From Pseudomonadota bacterium (GTDB taxonomy: Bacteria; Desulfobacterota; Desulfobulbia; Desulfobulbales; Desulfocapsaceae), in the NCBI GenBank assembly GCA_018817385.1, contig JAHIUA010000023.1:114337-178336 (forward strand): 64,000 bases of DNA. The letters run 5' to 3'. Each line of letters opens with the position of its first letter. The stretch's first letter is position 1. Below the pieces are notes generated by a model, which was not told the origin of the DNA, did no database searches, and saw nothing but the letters and a program-made list of their open reading frames with translations. Of the stretch, positions 1-8,534 are shown piece after piece. A program made the translations under genes and the position numbers.

Positions 1-1884
1 CTACTGAAACGTAGTATACGCTATTCACAGGTATTTCTTCGGCCTGAATCACCTCTATGGCTAGCGATTTTCGGGCTCTCCACGAACTCTTCAAAAGACT
101 TTAATACTTTTTTAAAAGTCTGTGATCGTCTTCGCGAAATACTCAAAGCACATGATGAAACAATTGAAAAGCTGAAAGCACAACTTGCCGAATTGACAGT
201 TTTCGAATTCCTCTTGTATGGAAGTCTTTTTGCTTTTCAAAACCTCGTTCCTGAAAAATTCAATGATACCGAAACAGATACGGAAAAGTTTGAAAAAATG
301 CAGGAAAATTCTGACATATTGAATCAACTTCTTGTGTGGAAGCTTAAAACACGTCCTGAAAACGATTTTCGATTGAATGAGCGTTTTCTTGCTAACTCTC
401 TGAAACGTCATCTAATTCCTCTTGTTCTTCCAACAGAGAGAACGCCAGTGTTATGCACACATAATCTTGATGTGTTCACTGCCTTGACTAAAGCGATAGC
501 TGATCGCAATAATTATTGGAATCGAACAATCATGCAATTCTGCTTCGATGACGACTATCTTTATAAGTTTGACGACGATCATCTCACCATCTATCCTTTT
601 GAAATTCCTAAAGAGTCTGACTGGGATCGAAATGGCAGAAAGCTTAACATCCTCCATAAATATTGGTTAAACAGGGCTCTCATCGAATATGCCATCGCTG
701 AGCTCGACGATACACCTTTTGGTAATCCAGAGAATGATGCTGGAAACCGTGAGGCATACATAAAAGCGACCCAAGGTCTCTTACAGCTTAATGAAATATA
801 TGGATTAGATGATAAGGTTAAGATAGCAAATGGAACACAGGTCAGCCTATTTAAAGCTCTGCATTCGCTTGAACTTATGACTGCTTTTTTTAAAGCCTAC
901 TATATTGCTCCTTTCAAAGATTATTACCAAACTTCTGGCAACTGGCTCAGTTCTCTTGGGCAACTTTTAATTGAAGGGATTACAGACGGCGAGAATCGTT
1001 TCCCACTGACTTGGGCAGAGCCGGCCGAAAAGGCACAACGTATCAAATCATGGACTGTTTCTGATTTCCACCCACAGGGCGACATTAAAGCAGCGGAAGC
1101 TATTCTTTCTTTCTGGACTAACGACCTTCACACACTTGCAACCAGCTTAAAAAAACAACCGAACATGCCTGTACCAGAATTCCACGAACGGCCGATCTTG
1201 CAACTGGGTAGTTACGGATTCCAACTGCCATGGTTAATGGCTACACAGAATAATTCAACTGCTGCTGTAAACAATTTACGTCGGGTTGGCTGTCGCCGTG
1301 GTGATCGAAAAAATGAAACACACCGCATTGAACAGCGATTAGGGGAACTATTCGAAAGTAAAGGATTTTCCGTGGTTAAAGGCTATCAACCGACGAAATC
1401 ACTCACTGATGATCCCGGAGAGATTGATCTGGTTTGTTTTTTGGATGGGCATTTATTTATTCTTGAAATTAAATCAACGTACATCAGGAAGACTGTGCAA
1501 GACGCCTGGCTTCATTACACTACGACATTGCGCAAAGCAGCACAACAACTCAGCCGTAAGCACGAGGCAGTCTTGTCAGCATTAGAGGATGATGGAGATT
1601 TTCGAGCCAACCTGCAAATTTCTGATCAGATAAAGGACATGGTAATTCATACTTGGATTGTTGACACATCGATTGAATATGATCAGACTATTATTGATGG
1701 ATTTCTTAAGATCTCATTGGAAGGATTAACTGTGATTTTAAGGAATGAACGATACTTGTTGAGAGGGCTTTTGCACGAAAATGAGCATCTTCCCAAAGAT
1801 GATTTGTTTCAGGAAGGCTTTTCAGCAAAACATTTTGCAGAAATTGTCGAGGAGGGGAAACTTTGGTCTGTTTTGGATGAATAG
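1..1884 (+). CDS. PD-(D/E)XK nuclease-like protein, 5' end outside window
   Basis: The frame is open from base 1, so the N-terminus lies outside the window; a TTG at 193 is only an internal possible start. About 627 codons are visible. The C-terminal third has a nuclease-like core: an early Glu (HRIEQRLGELFESKGF), then GEIDLV near visible codon 473 and LEIKST near codon 488. This fits the E...D...ExK signature of PD-(D/E)XK endonuclease folds. The first two thirds show no domain I recognise. It sits beside Fic and a broken AbiEi antitoxin in the accessory part of an integrated element, so a defence or nuclease role is plausible but inferred. No signal peptide or membrane segment is visible. 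Confidence 0.75.
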   Translation, partial: LLKRSIRYSQVFLRPESPLWLAIFGLSTNSSKDFNTFLKVCDRLREILKAHDETIEKLKAQLAELTVFEFLLYGSLFAFQNLVPEKFNDTETDTEKFEKMQENSDILNQLLVWKLKTRPENDFRLNERFLANSLKRHLIPLVLPTERTPVLCTHNLDVFTALTKAIADRNNYWNRTIMQFCFDDDYLYKFDDDHLTIYPFEIPKESDWDRNGRKLNILHKYWLNRALIEYAIAELDDTPFGNPENDAGNREAYIKATQGLLQLNEIYGLDDKVKIANGTQVSLFKALHSLELMTAFFKAYYIAPFKDYYQTSGNWLSSLGQLLIEGITDGENRFPLTWAEPAEKAQRIKSWTVSDFHPQGDIKAAEAILSFWTNDLHTLATSLKKQPNMPVPEFHERPILQLGSYGFQLPWLMATQNNSTAAVNNLRRVGCRRGDRKNETHRIEQRLGELFESKGFSVVKGYQPTKSLTDDPGEIDLVCFLDGHLFILEIKSTYIRKTVQDAWLHYTTTLRKAAQQLSRKHEAVLSALEDDGDFRANLQISDQIKDMVIHTWIVDTSIEYDQTIIDGFLKISLEGLTVILRNERYLLRGLLHENEHLPKDDLFQEGFSAKHFAEIVEEGKLWSVLDE

Positions 1885-2052
1885 ACTTAACAGTACAGAA
1901 CTCTAAAGCATTGTAGTCAACATATCTTAGTAATGCCCTGGAGATGGAAGTAGAAAGATATCAGTTGATGTGTAGGAAACTGAAAATAATTATTTCGTCT
2001 GGTTGCTTTTCTCCACTATTAGCAACTTCCTAGCCATTTCAGAACACCTCTC

Positions 2053-2081
2053 TTGCAAATGAAGCGATTAAGCACTATAAT
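2053..2081 (+). promoter_or_regulatory. sigma-70-type promoter of fic
   Basis: TTGCAA (2053-2058) and a perfect TATAAT (2076-2081) are separated by 17 bp, an ideal housekeeping promoter geometry. The ATG of fic follows at 2115 with a G-rich ribosome site (GGGGG) about 6-10 bases before it. Transcription should start near 2088. Confidence 0.65.
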
Positions 2082-2114
2082 CAAATCAAATATTGAAGTG
2101 ATTAGGGGGCGTAA

Positions 2115-3233
2115 ATGACTCATTATATCTGGCAGAAAAAAAAATGGCCAAATTTCAACTGGGACAACAATGCTATAATTGACGTGTTGAGTCAGTGCAA
2201 TTTTAAGCGTGGTCAACTGATGGGCAGAGTCAATGCCCTTGGGATGGAGCATAGTCTTGAAGCTCAAGCGGAGTTGTTGGCAGCCGAAGTTTTAGAGACA
2301 TCCGCCATCGAAGGGAAAAATTTGGATCCTGAGTCAGTACGTTCTTCAGTGGCCAGGCGACTTGGCTTGCCAGATGTGGGATTGTTGCCACAGGATCGCT
2401 ATACTGAAGGGGTGATCGATGTTTTGCTTGATGCCACTACAAATTTTGCAAAACCTTTGACCCTTGAACGACTCCATGGCTGGCAGGCAGCTCTTTTTCC
2501 AACGGGATTCTCTGGAATGCACCGCATTCTTGTCGGAGAGTTCCGAGGCGATTCTCCAATGCAAGTAATTTCCGGGCCAATAGGTCGGGAAAAAGTTCAT
2601 TACGAAGCCCCTCCGGGTGCTGATGTCCCAAAGCAGGTTGAACAATTTCTGATATGGTGGTTTGAAAGCCAGGGTACAATGGACGGGATTATCAGAGCGG
2701 CTATAGCGGGATTCTGGTTTGTCACGATTCACCCTTATGAGGATGGTAATGGTCGTCTCGCTCGGGCAATTACAGATATGGCTTTGGCGCAGGATGAAAA
2801 ACTCGCAGTCAGGTATTACAGTTTTTCAGCTCAAATCATAGAAGAGCGAAAAGAATATTATGAAGTGCTCGAAAAATGCCAAAAAGGAGATCTCAACATC
2901 ACTGCCTGGCTAGTCTGGTTTCTTGATTGTTTCGCACGAGCCATTACCAGGTCCGACAAACTGATTAGCACAGTCTTACAAAAGGCGCGTTTTTGGGAGA
3001 TTCACAGTCAGACAGAAATAAGCGCACGCCAACGCAAGGTTATTAACCGCTTATTAGATGCTGGGCAAGGTGGATTTGAAGGAGGGCTGACCACTCGAAA
3101 ATATGCTGGCATGACCAAAATCAGTAAGGCGACAGGCTACCGGGAAATCACAGATCTGCTAAATAAAAAAGTGCTCACTCAGAACCCTGGAAAAGGGCGG
3201 AGTGTTAGTTATGATCTAACTTGGCCAGAGTGA
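2115..3233 (+). CDS. Fic family protein (AMP-transferase type) with N-terminal inhibitory motif
   Basis: Fic proteins usually transfer AMP from ATP to hydroxyl side chains of target proteins. The 372-residue protein has the catalytic loop HPYEDGNGRLAR at residues 206-217, matching HxFx(D/E)GNGRxxR with Tyr for Phe. An inhibitory-helix motif TSAIEG at 62-67 fits (S/T)xxxE(G/N), placing it among Fic proteins that carry their own inhibitor near the N-terminus. The N-terminus resembles the DUF4172 region common in chromosomal Fic proteins, and the C-terminus (about 290-370) looks like a winged helix. It has its own promoter and stands alone, with a near-perfect palindrome three bases after its stop. 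The target protein cannot be read from sequence. Confidence 0.93.
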   Translation: MTHYIWQKKKWPNFNWDNNAIIDVLSQCNFKRGQLMGRVNALGMEHSLEAQAELLAAEVLETSAIEGKNLDPESVRSSVARRLGLPDVGLLPQDRYTEGVIDVLLDATTNFAKPLTLERLHGWQAALFPTGFSGMHRILVGEFRGDSPMQVISGPIGREKVHYEAPPGADVPKQVEQFLIWWFESQGTMDGIIRAAIAGFWFVTIHPYEDGNGRLARAITDMALAQDEKLAVRYYSFSAQIIEERKEYYEVLEKCQKGDLNITAWLVWFLDCFARAITRSDKLISTVLQKARFWEIHSQTEISARQRKVINRLLDAGQGGFEGGLTTRKYAGMTKISKATGYREITDLLNKKVLTQNPGKGRSVSYDLTWPE

Positions 3234-3236
3234 CTA

Positions 3237-3283
3237 ACAACAATATGTTTCACAAACATTATGTTTGTGAAACATATTGTTGT
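3237..3283. repeat. 23-bp perfect inverted repeat with 1-base centre
   Basis: Bases 3237-3259 are the exact reverse complement of 3261-3283, with a single T between. It starts three bases after the fic stop and lies 20 bases from the end of the opposing AbiEi relic. The stem is AT-rich and no T-run follows, so it is not a classic intrinsic terminator. It could be a bidirectional terminator, a cruciform, or a binding site. Confidence 0.85.
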
Positions 3284-3302
3284 CGTTGCAGGAGTAGTCC
3301 TT

Positions 3303-3640
3303 TTATATGCTCATCTCCAGATATGGCCGTATAATTCTTTCGACCCTGCATACTTTTGCATATCTCAAAATTTTATCAATTTTAAATGCTTTTCTGGTTT
3401 TGTAGAGTTTGATTGCCTCAAGAACAACATCCATCCCAATTTTATTTCGGAATTTAAAGCAATCGGCCAGCGTTTTCTCAGGATTAAAAATTTTAACAGA
3501 AACATTATCAATTTGATGTATGGTAACACCGGCCTGTTGTGCCTCCTTTGAAAATCTATGTACTGAAATTGGTGGATAATCTATCCTTGGCGTATTCGAT
3601 CCTTATCCATAATGCGTTTTGATACAAGCTTTTTTAGGAC
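3303..3640 (-). pseudogene. broken AbiEi-type antitoxin, C-terminal remnant
   Basis: The minus strand reads about 95 continuous codons ending at 3303, including RIDYPPISVHRFSKEA, IFNPEKTLADCFKFRNKIG, and an end with YAKVCRVERIIRPYLE. This is the familiar C-terminal pattern of type IV toxin-antitoxin AbiEi antitoxins. Near 3590 the match jumps frame (ALWIRIEYA fits the preceding ALWIAIDRKAR-like segment), and upstream a stop codon interrupts it. The N-terminal helix-turn-helix part is missing, and no AbiEii nucleotidyltransferase toxin is adjacent. It is a decayed relic, probably left when part of the element was lost. Family assignment is from remembered motif patterns, not a search. Confidence 0.72.
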
Positions 3641-3664
3641 AGAAATACCACAATCAAGAAGGAA

Positions 3665-4825
3665 TCAAAGCACCTCGCCTTCAAGTTCTCTAATTTCCAG
3701 TTCTTTTCCTTCGGAAATGATAACAGTGATTTTCTTGCTGGCTCCCACTTCAATCACCGGCGTGGCTTGTTTCGCCAAGCTCAGATAGAAATCATGCAGA
3801 CTTCGTGCTCCTTCAGATAGTCCGCCACCAAGTGAATATTTTGCAATTTGGCCGGAGTCCACGGAAGTAGTAGTACCGAGTGGAGATACAGACTGTGTGG
3901 TGGAGGTAGACTTTAACATATCGCCCATTCCGCCGAAGAATCCGGCCACTATTGTTCTGGCTGTTGCTGCGCCCATTCTGGAAACTACTCGTCCCGATAA
4001 GCCGACTTTGCTATCTGAATCAGTAACAAATCCCTTTATCTGAGTATCGATGATGGCCTTTCCTTCATTACTTAGGCACGATAAGGAAACCAGCCGCACA
4101 TCAGCTCTTTCTTTGTCCAGCCTGCCCACAGCCTCAGCTATGACAAAACAGCCTTTCAGGTTAGCCTTGATATCATTGGGTAATACTGCCGGAGTTTGAA
4201 TTCTTAGCAGGAGAGGTTCTGGATTGCTACTGCCTTTCCCGGATGTAGAAGCGTCGAAACCGGTGAGAAGCTTTGCCTCCATAAATGAAGGAGGTAAATA
4301 CACTGTCCGTCCTTTTTTTTTAGGATCTCCACCTTCAATTGACAGTGCCGGATTGGATAATACGCTGATTTCGCCGATTATCTGTTTTTCTTTGGGAGGC
4401 AACGATGGAATTTGTCGGATATCTTCTATGGGTTTAGGCCATTGATTTTCTGCTGGCAGTGGAGGCGATACTGGCTTGTTTACCACTTCGTCTGCAGTTG
4501 GTATTTCTGGAAACGCTTTTTCATCTTCTGTTTGAGTCTGTAGATGGAGCGATGTTTTATTTTGTTGATCTTCCAGCTTGTTCAATTTCTCTGCCAGCTG
4601 TTCCAATTGACGTCTTTGCTCACGGAGCATCGTTTTCTGGATAAGGTCTGGTTCAAGCTGTATCTCACGGGTTTTTTTGATGGTAGAAAAGAAACTTTTA
4701 GCTCTATCAGAACGAAGATTGTGACCAGTCAGTGTAACAGCGAGAAGCGTGGCACCGACCAATGACCAGATTACGATTTTTTTCTGCTTCGGGTCAAGGT
4801 TGTTAAATCTTTCCTTGAGACTCAT
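3665..4825 (-). CDS. traB: TraB, VirB10-like core component of F-type T4SS
   Basis: TraB bridges inner and outer membranes in F-type conjugation machines. The 386-residue protein has an N-terminal cytoplasmic stretch, one membrane helix at about 19-33 (KIVIWSLVGATLLAV), and a coiled-coil region at about 65-95. A Pro-rich spacer (about 115-160) follows, then the C-terminal beta domain with LKGCFVIAEAVGRLDKERADVRLVSLSC and GFVTDSDSKVGLSGRVV, both typical of TraB. It is the last gene of the minus-strand tra operon, and its start overlaps the traK stop. In related systems traV and traC follow; here they are absent. Confidence 0.9.
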   Translation of the reverse strand: MSLKERFNNLDPKQKKIVIWSLVGATLLAVTLTGHNLRSDRAKSFFSTIKKTREIQLEPDLIQKTMLREQRRQLEQLAEKLNKLEDQQNKTSLHLQTQTEDEKAFPEIPTADEVVNKPVSPPLPAENQWPKPIEDIRQIPSLPPKEKQIIGEISVLSNPALSIEGGDPKKKGRTVYLPPSFMEAKLLTGFDASTSGKGSSNPEPLLLRIQTPAVLPNDIKANLKGCFVIAEAVGRLDKERADVRLVSLSCLSNEGKAIIDTQIKGFVTDSDSKVGLSGRVVSRMGAATARTIVAGFFGGMGDMLKSTSTTQSVSPLGTTTSVDSGQIAKYSLGGGLSEGARSLHDFYLSLAKQATPVIEVGASKKITVIISEGKELEIRELEGEVL

Positions 4826-5556
4826 CGAACCAGCTCCTTCTTCTCCACGATAAAAACGGTGCTTGTCTCACCTGGATCTAAGGTGTGATCATTTACAGCG
4901 ACTGCAAGGAGGGAACCGCTTATAAGTGGAGAAACAAACAGCTTCTCATCTACGTAATTCTGTCCTGTTCCCAGGGCTGTGATAAGAAATTTTTTCAGGC
5001 GCAGCCCAACTCCATCCACATCTACAGATTGGATCAATGTCGTTTTGATACGTGGGCAAAGATCTATTGGTTCGCTGGAATCGATAACCCGATAGCTTGA
5101 AGGATAGTTATCGTTATATGCCTCTCTAATTACCTGTAGTGCCTGTTTCTCAAGGGGCATGTTTTTGTAATGGGCAATATTTTGTTTGAAAGATTTTTGC
5201 TGAGGAGATGCCAGACGAATGGTGGCTGATGGAATATCCCTGGGAGTGACGATTAAGGTATAAACGGCTCCGTTACAGACAACAAATAGTTCGCTATCCT
5301 GGGCGGCGTAGCTATATTCGCCACCAGCATCTTCAATCTTGAATTTGATAAAGGCGTTATTGCCAGAGAAATGACCTGTCATCCCTTTTTCTTGTGAGAA
5401 AATTAGATCACTCATTGGTCCTAGGCAGACAATCCGGTTGATATCATGGTTGGATAGTTCAACAACTGTCGGAATTTCTGCAGTTATCATATTGTCGGCT
5501 AAAACATTTGTGGCAAATAACAAAGCAGAAGCAGTGAACAACAATCTGAGTTTCAT
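4822..5556 (-). CDS. traK: TraK, VirB9-like secretin-like T4SS protein
   Basis: TraK forms the outer part of the T4SS core complex with TraB and TraV. The 244-residue protein has a signal peptide (MKLRLLFTASALLFATNVLA), then a beta-rich body beginning TAEIPTVVELSNHDINRIVC, the usual TraK N-terminus in which the DINRI segment is diagnostic. It overlaps traE upstream and traB downstream by four bases each, which indicates translational coupling. The length is typical of the family. Confidence 0.88.
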   Translation of the reverse strand: MKLRLLFTASALLFATNVLADNMITAEIPTVVELSNHDINRIVCLGPMSDLIFSQEKGMTGHFSGNNAFIKFKIEDAGGEYSYAAQDSELFVVCNGAVYTLIVTPRDIPSATIRLASPQQKSFKQNIAHYKNMPLEKQALQVIREAYNDNYPSSYRVIDSSEPIDLCPRIKTTLIQSVDVDGVGLRLKKFLITALGTGQNYVDEKLFVSPLISGSLLAVAVNDHTLDPGETSTVFIVEKKELVR

Positions 5557-6137
5557 TCTTTCTCTTCTCCTTTGGCCTCTGATAGTTCGGCATATTTTTC
5601 TTTAAAAGATAGGGCGTAGAATCTGCCATCATCTAACCTGTATCGGATTATGTATGTCTTGCTAGTGTTATCAAGTGGTGTGTTTCCGGCAAACTGTTTC
5701 AAGTTGCCAAAAATCTCGATGAAATTATCTCCGATTTTTATTTTTTCCAGATAATAGACAGAGCTGACCTGGGATTCCTCAACCCGGCTGGCCAAAGAGT
5801 ACCAAAGCTTGGACGCATCTGGGTATGATTCAGGAGCAAAGTAGGAAAGAAGTTCTTCAAACTGCGCTCTGGCCGTTGGAGGTGAATAACTGGTGGCCAA
5901 TGTGGCAATCCTTCTGCTGATATCCCTCAAGTATTTATCCGTTGGTTTGCCCTGTACAAATTCCACTGTGCCTGTCATTTTGGGTGGGATCAACACAACA
6001 CGCTGGTATTTTACAGCCCGGTAAACCATGAATGAATTAAAGGAGACCGCAAGAGACAGCACCACTATCACGAATTTGAGCAGCCTGTTTTCCACAAAGA
6101 GATTGCTGGTTTTCTGTATAAATACTTCAGTTTTCAC
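5553..6137 (-). CDS. traE: TraE, VirB8-like T4SS assembly protein
   Basis: TraE is an inner-membrane assembly factor of F-type T4SS. The 194-residue protein has one membrane helix at about 21-40 (LKFVIVVLSLAVSFNSFMVY) and a periplasmic domain with IPPKMTGTVEFVQGKPTDKYLRDISR, close to the TraE family pattern, plus a central PDASKLWYSLASRVEESQVSSVYY segment. Size and order fit traL-traE-traK-traB. It overlaps both neighbours by four bases. Confidence 0.88.
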   Translation of the reverse strand: MKTEVFIQKTSNLFVENRLLKFVIVVLSLAVSFNSFMVYRAVKYQRVVLIPPKMTGTVEFVQGKPTDKYLRDISRRIATLATSYSPPTARAQFEELLSYFAPESYPDASKLWYSLASRVEESQVSSVYYLEKIKIGDNFIEIFGNLKQFAGNTPLDNTSKTYIIRYRLDDGRFYALSFKEKYAELSEAKGEEKE

Positions 6138-6415
6138 TCGTGGAACTCCCGTTGGAAATAATCAGGGTAATTTTTCATTTGTATAAACCCAAGCATGTAA
6201 AGACCATGTTTCAAAAAGCCACGAGGTTTTTTCCTTTTGGTTCGTGTGTAAAAATATTGGATGGCCAGGAAGGCAATCCACATAACTTTTCCGTAAATAA
6301 GGGCAAGAGTCAGAGTAAAGAGAAAAATGATTAGCTCATCCACTTCAAACCAGAGTACCTGAAAGGGTTTTGATAAGTATTGAGGGAATTGTTTTATAAA
6401 AGAATCTTCAGCCAT
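6134..6415 (-). CDS. traL: TraL, small inner-membrane T4SS protein
   Basis: At 93 residues this has the family length and layout: a short FPQYLSKPFQVLWFEVDEL start, two membrane helices at about 28-60, and a basic tail with RTKRKKPRGFLKHGLYMLGF. TraL is the VirB3-like partner of pilus assembly. Its stop overlaps traE; a 24-base gap separates it from the upstream pilin gene. Confidence 0.86.
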   Translation of the reverse strand: MAEDSFIKQFPQYLSKPFQVLWFEVDELIIFLFTLTLALIYGKVMWIAFLAIQYFYTRTKRKKPRGFLKHGLYMLGFIQMKNYPDYFQREFHE

Positions 6416-6439
6416 TTGCCCTTTCCAGCAGGTAAAAAG

Positions 6440-6772
6440 TTAAATAATTGTTGCTCCAATGGTTTGAACTACAGCGTCAGCCTTTAAAAGAAATGCACCA
6501 CCCAGCACTACACCGGCAGCTGGTAGAATCATCTGTCGAATAGCAAGAATGGCAGCAAAGACCATACAGGCGACACCTGCCACAAATCCAATTGGCCCAA
6601 GTAGGATCTGATTTACACCGATATCATAAAGATCGTAGGCAAAGGATCCTGCAGCGGGGACAGTCATTGCCATTGCATTGCTTACCATTAAAAAATAGAA
6701 TGCAACCAGTACTGTTATGGTTTGTAACTGTCGCGTTTTTGCCATACGATCTGTATAAAATTCAATCTCCAT
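6440..6772 (-). CDS. TraA-like conjugative pilin precursor
   Basis: The 110-residue product has a long N-terminal leader ending in an Ala-rich cleavage site (VSNAMAM, about residues 30-36) and two hydrophobic helices (GPIGFVAGVACMVFAAILAI and a C-terminal one), as in F-type pilins processed from long precursors. It sits immediately upstream of traL, the normal place for traA. The ribosome site AGGAGA precedes the ATG. Pilin sequences diverge quickly, so the call rests on layout and position. Confidence 0.72.
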   Translation of the reverse strand: MEIEFYTDRMAKTRQLQTITVLVAFYFLMVSNAMAMTVPAAGSFAYDLYDIGVNQILLGPIGFVAGVACMVFAAILAIRQMILPAAGVVLGGAFLLKADAVVQTIGATII

Positions 6773-6792
6773 AATGTTTTCTCCTGTTGTTT

Positions 6793-7320
6793 TTATTGTT
6801 GTGGAAGTTGCCTTAGCTCTATGATTTCGACTTCTACTCTTCTGTTTTTGTAGAATTCCTGTGGAGCACTGGTAATAGGATTTTGTGCCCCTTTTCCCTG
6901 GACTTTGATGGCTGAGTAGCCATGCCCTCGTAAAATTTTTGCAACTGTCTTCGCTCGTTTTTGAGACAGAGCCTGGTTGAGGTTATCCGTACCTAATTCA
7001 CAGGTATGTCCGGTTATCATCAGAGGCGTATTGGGTAGAACTCCATTTTTTCTGATCTTTGCAATGATCTCTTGTGCAGCTTCGGGTGATAAACTTGAAC
7101 TTTCTTTCTGGAAATAGATCATGAGCATCTGGCAGCTCTCCGAAAGTTGTGTGATACTGGTTGAACCTTCCGCAATAATGAAAGTCTCACTTTCCGCATT
7201 TTGTGTTATGGCCATATCAAAAGTAAAGTCCTGCTGTCTGATTTCCAATGCCATTGCTCCTGTGGTGAAGAATATACCGGTGGCAATGGCCTGAAATATG
7301 ATTTGATTAATTCTGTTCAT
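6793..7320 (-). CDS. OmpA-family peptidoglycan-binding envelope protein
   Basis: The 175-residue protein has a signal peptide (to about residue 24, ending GAMA) and a C-terminal OmpA-like domain: TPLMITGHTCELGTDNLNQALSQKRAKTVAKIL and KNRRVEVEII are the classical peptidoglycan-binding motifs. It is the first gene of the tra cluster, separated from the pilin by about 20 bases. It could anchor the conjugation channel to the cell wall; that role is inferred from position. Confidence 0.8.
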   Translation of the reverse strand: MNRINQIIFQAIATGIFFTTGAMALEIRQQDFTFDMAITQNAESETFIIAEGSTSITQLSESCQMLMIYFQKESSSLSPEAAQEIIAKIRKNGVLPNTPLMITGHTCELGTDNLNQALSQKRAKTVAKILRGHGYSAIKVQGKGAQNPITSAPQEFYKNRRVEVEIIELRQLPQQ

Positions 7321-7455
7321 CTCATCTTTCTTTTTCTCAAGCTGTGACCTTTAACCAGAATTTTCATGAGCTGTGGAAGGGGATGCTGGTCATTGTGTAA
7401 GTTCCAATAAATGATGTTTATTATTTATTTGTTTGTGCTCTGTAAGAGGGAGATT

Positions 7456-7875
7456 CTAGCCATTTGCTGGTTTGTTTTTCTTGCGGTGTCTTGCAACTTG
7501 AACCCGATTTCTGATTTTGTATAGCCGAGAAATATGTTGTTTCTTTAGAACAAAACAGAAGGTAACTTGGATCTCTTCAACAAGTGTTTCCATGGGTAAT
7601 GATTTGCCGGGTTCAAGATTTGAAAAACGACTGTAGGCGTATCGTTCCCATTTGGTGGGTATGGGTGCTGTTTTTAGAAAATTAAGTCGGGACTTCATAG
7701 AAAGACGGTTTAATTGAGCTCTTATTATTTCTCTGTTTCCCCAGATCTGTGAGAGGAATTGTAGAGCAACAATTTCGTCTGTGAGCAATGGATCTTCAAT
7801 GAGATCAATTCGGTTCATATAACGAAGGATACGTTTTGGAATGGGGCTGGATTTGGCGTATTCATCGATCTGCAT
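7456..7875 (-). CDS. hypothetical protein of the conjugative element
   Basis: I do not recognise this 139-residue basic protein. It has no signal peptide or membrane helix. A helical middle (about 30-75) and a Lys/Arg-rich tail (RNRVQVARHRKKNKPANG) suggest a nucleic-acid-associated or partner-binding protein. It starts two bases after the sigma-like gene and is probably co-transcribed with it. A gap of 135 bases without a visible gene separates it from the OmpA-like gene. Confidence 0.6.
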   Translation of the reverse strand: MQIDEYAKSSPIPKRILRYMNRIDLIEDPLLTDEIVALQFLSQIWGNREIIRAQLNRLSMKSRLNFLKTAPIPTKWERYAYSRFSNLEPGKSLPMETLVEEIQVTFCFVLKKQHISRLYKIRNRVQVARHRKKNKPANG

Positions 7876-7877
7876 GA

Positions 7878-8423
7878 TTACAATGAGGCCTCAGCTATTC
7901 TTTGCACGCTATTACTGACAAGCCTGCAGGCATGACGACGACTGACATTGAACTCTTTTGCGATATCTGGAGTGCTGACTGGTGTGGGTTGTTGCAACAG
8001 CCAAATGCATATTTCCTTTTGACGTTTACTCACAGCCTTCAAGGCTTGACAGATGTCTTTTTTTTTCGGTTCTCTAGTCGGGATCGTTTCTTCCGGCAGC
8101 GGAAGGAAATAATCTTCGAGACAGTGTACTGTTTGAAGGCCGGAAGCCATTTTTATGCAGTCCGTTCTGAAAATAACCCGGAAGAATTGTACAAATTTTT
8201 CCGGTGCATTTTTCTTCCTGATGATAATTTCAGTTTTGTAGGCTGCAAGTGTTGCTTCCTGATAAAGGTCTTCTTTATCACCAGCTATGTACATGTAATA
8301 CGGAGATGCGATTTTCCTGATGAGGCTGTGATTTTCTGATACCCAAAGCATGATTTTATTCCATGTGACTTCGGATGAAGAATCGTGGGTTAGAAATGCC
8401 TTTTTTCTGTCTGAATTTTGCAT
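7878..8423 (-). CDS. small sigma-70-family-like factor
   Basis: The 181-residue protein resembles an ECF-type sigma factor. A region-2-like helix set (SLIRKIASPYYMYIAGDKEDLYQEATLAAYK, about 34-65) has the DLYQEA motif of the core-binding helix. A region-4-like helix-turn-helix (LKAVSKRQKEICIWLL ... TPDIAKEFNVSRRHACRLV) covers about 128-172. It lies between the tra genes and the origin, so it may drive the tra operon. Alternatively it is a diverged DNA-binding regulator; conservation is modest. Confidence 0.68.
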   Translation of the reverse strand: MQNSDRKKAFLTHDSSSEVTWNKIMLWVSENHSLIRKIASPYYMYIAGDKEDLYQEATLAAYKTEIIIRKKNAPEKFVQFFRVIFRTDCIKMASGLQTVHCLEDYFLPLPEETIPTREPKKKDICQALKAVSKRQKEICIWLLQQPTPVSTPDIAKEFNVSRRHACRLVSNSVQRIAEASL

Positions 8424-8534
8424 TAGCTGATTTTTCTAAAAGATTAAATATAGATTAAAAGATGATTAGCTGTTGTTCTCGATGTTCGCGCTCTCAATGG
8501 TAGTAGAGGGTAGGAGCGTTTTTTGGTTTCGCAA

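Noticed and set aside
3261..3551. Plus-strand 96-codon ORF starting in the second arm of the palindrome
   Set aside because: No ribosome site and no protein-like motif; the minus strand here encodes a recognisable AbiEi relic instead.
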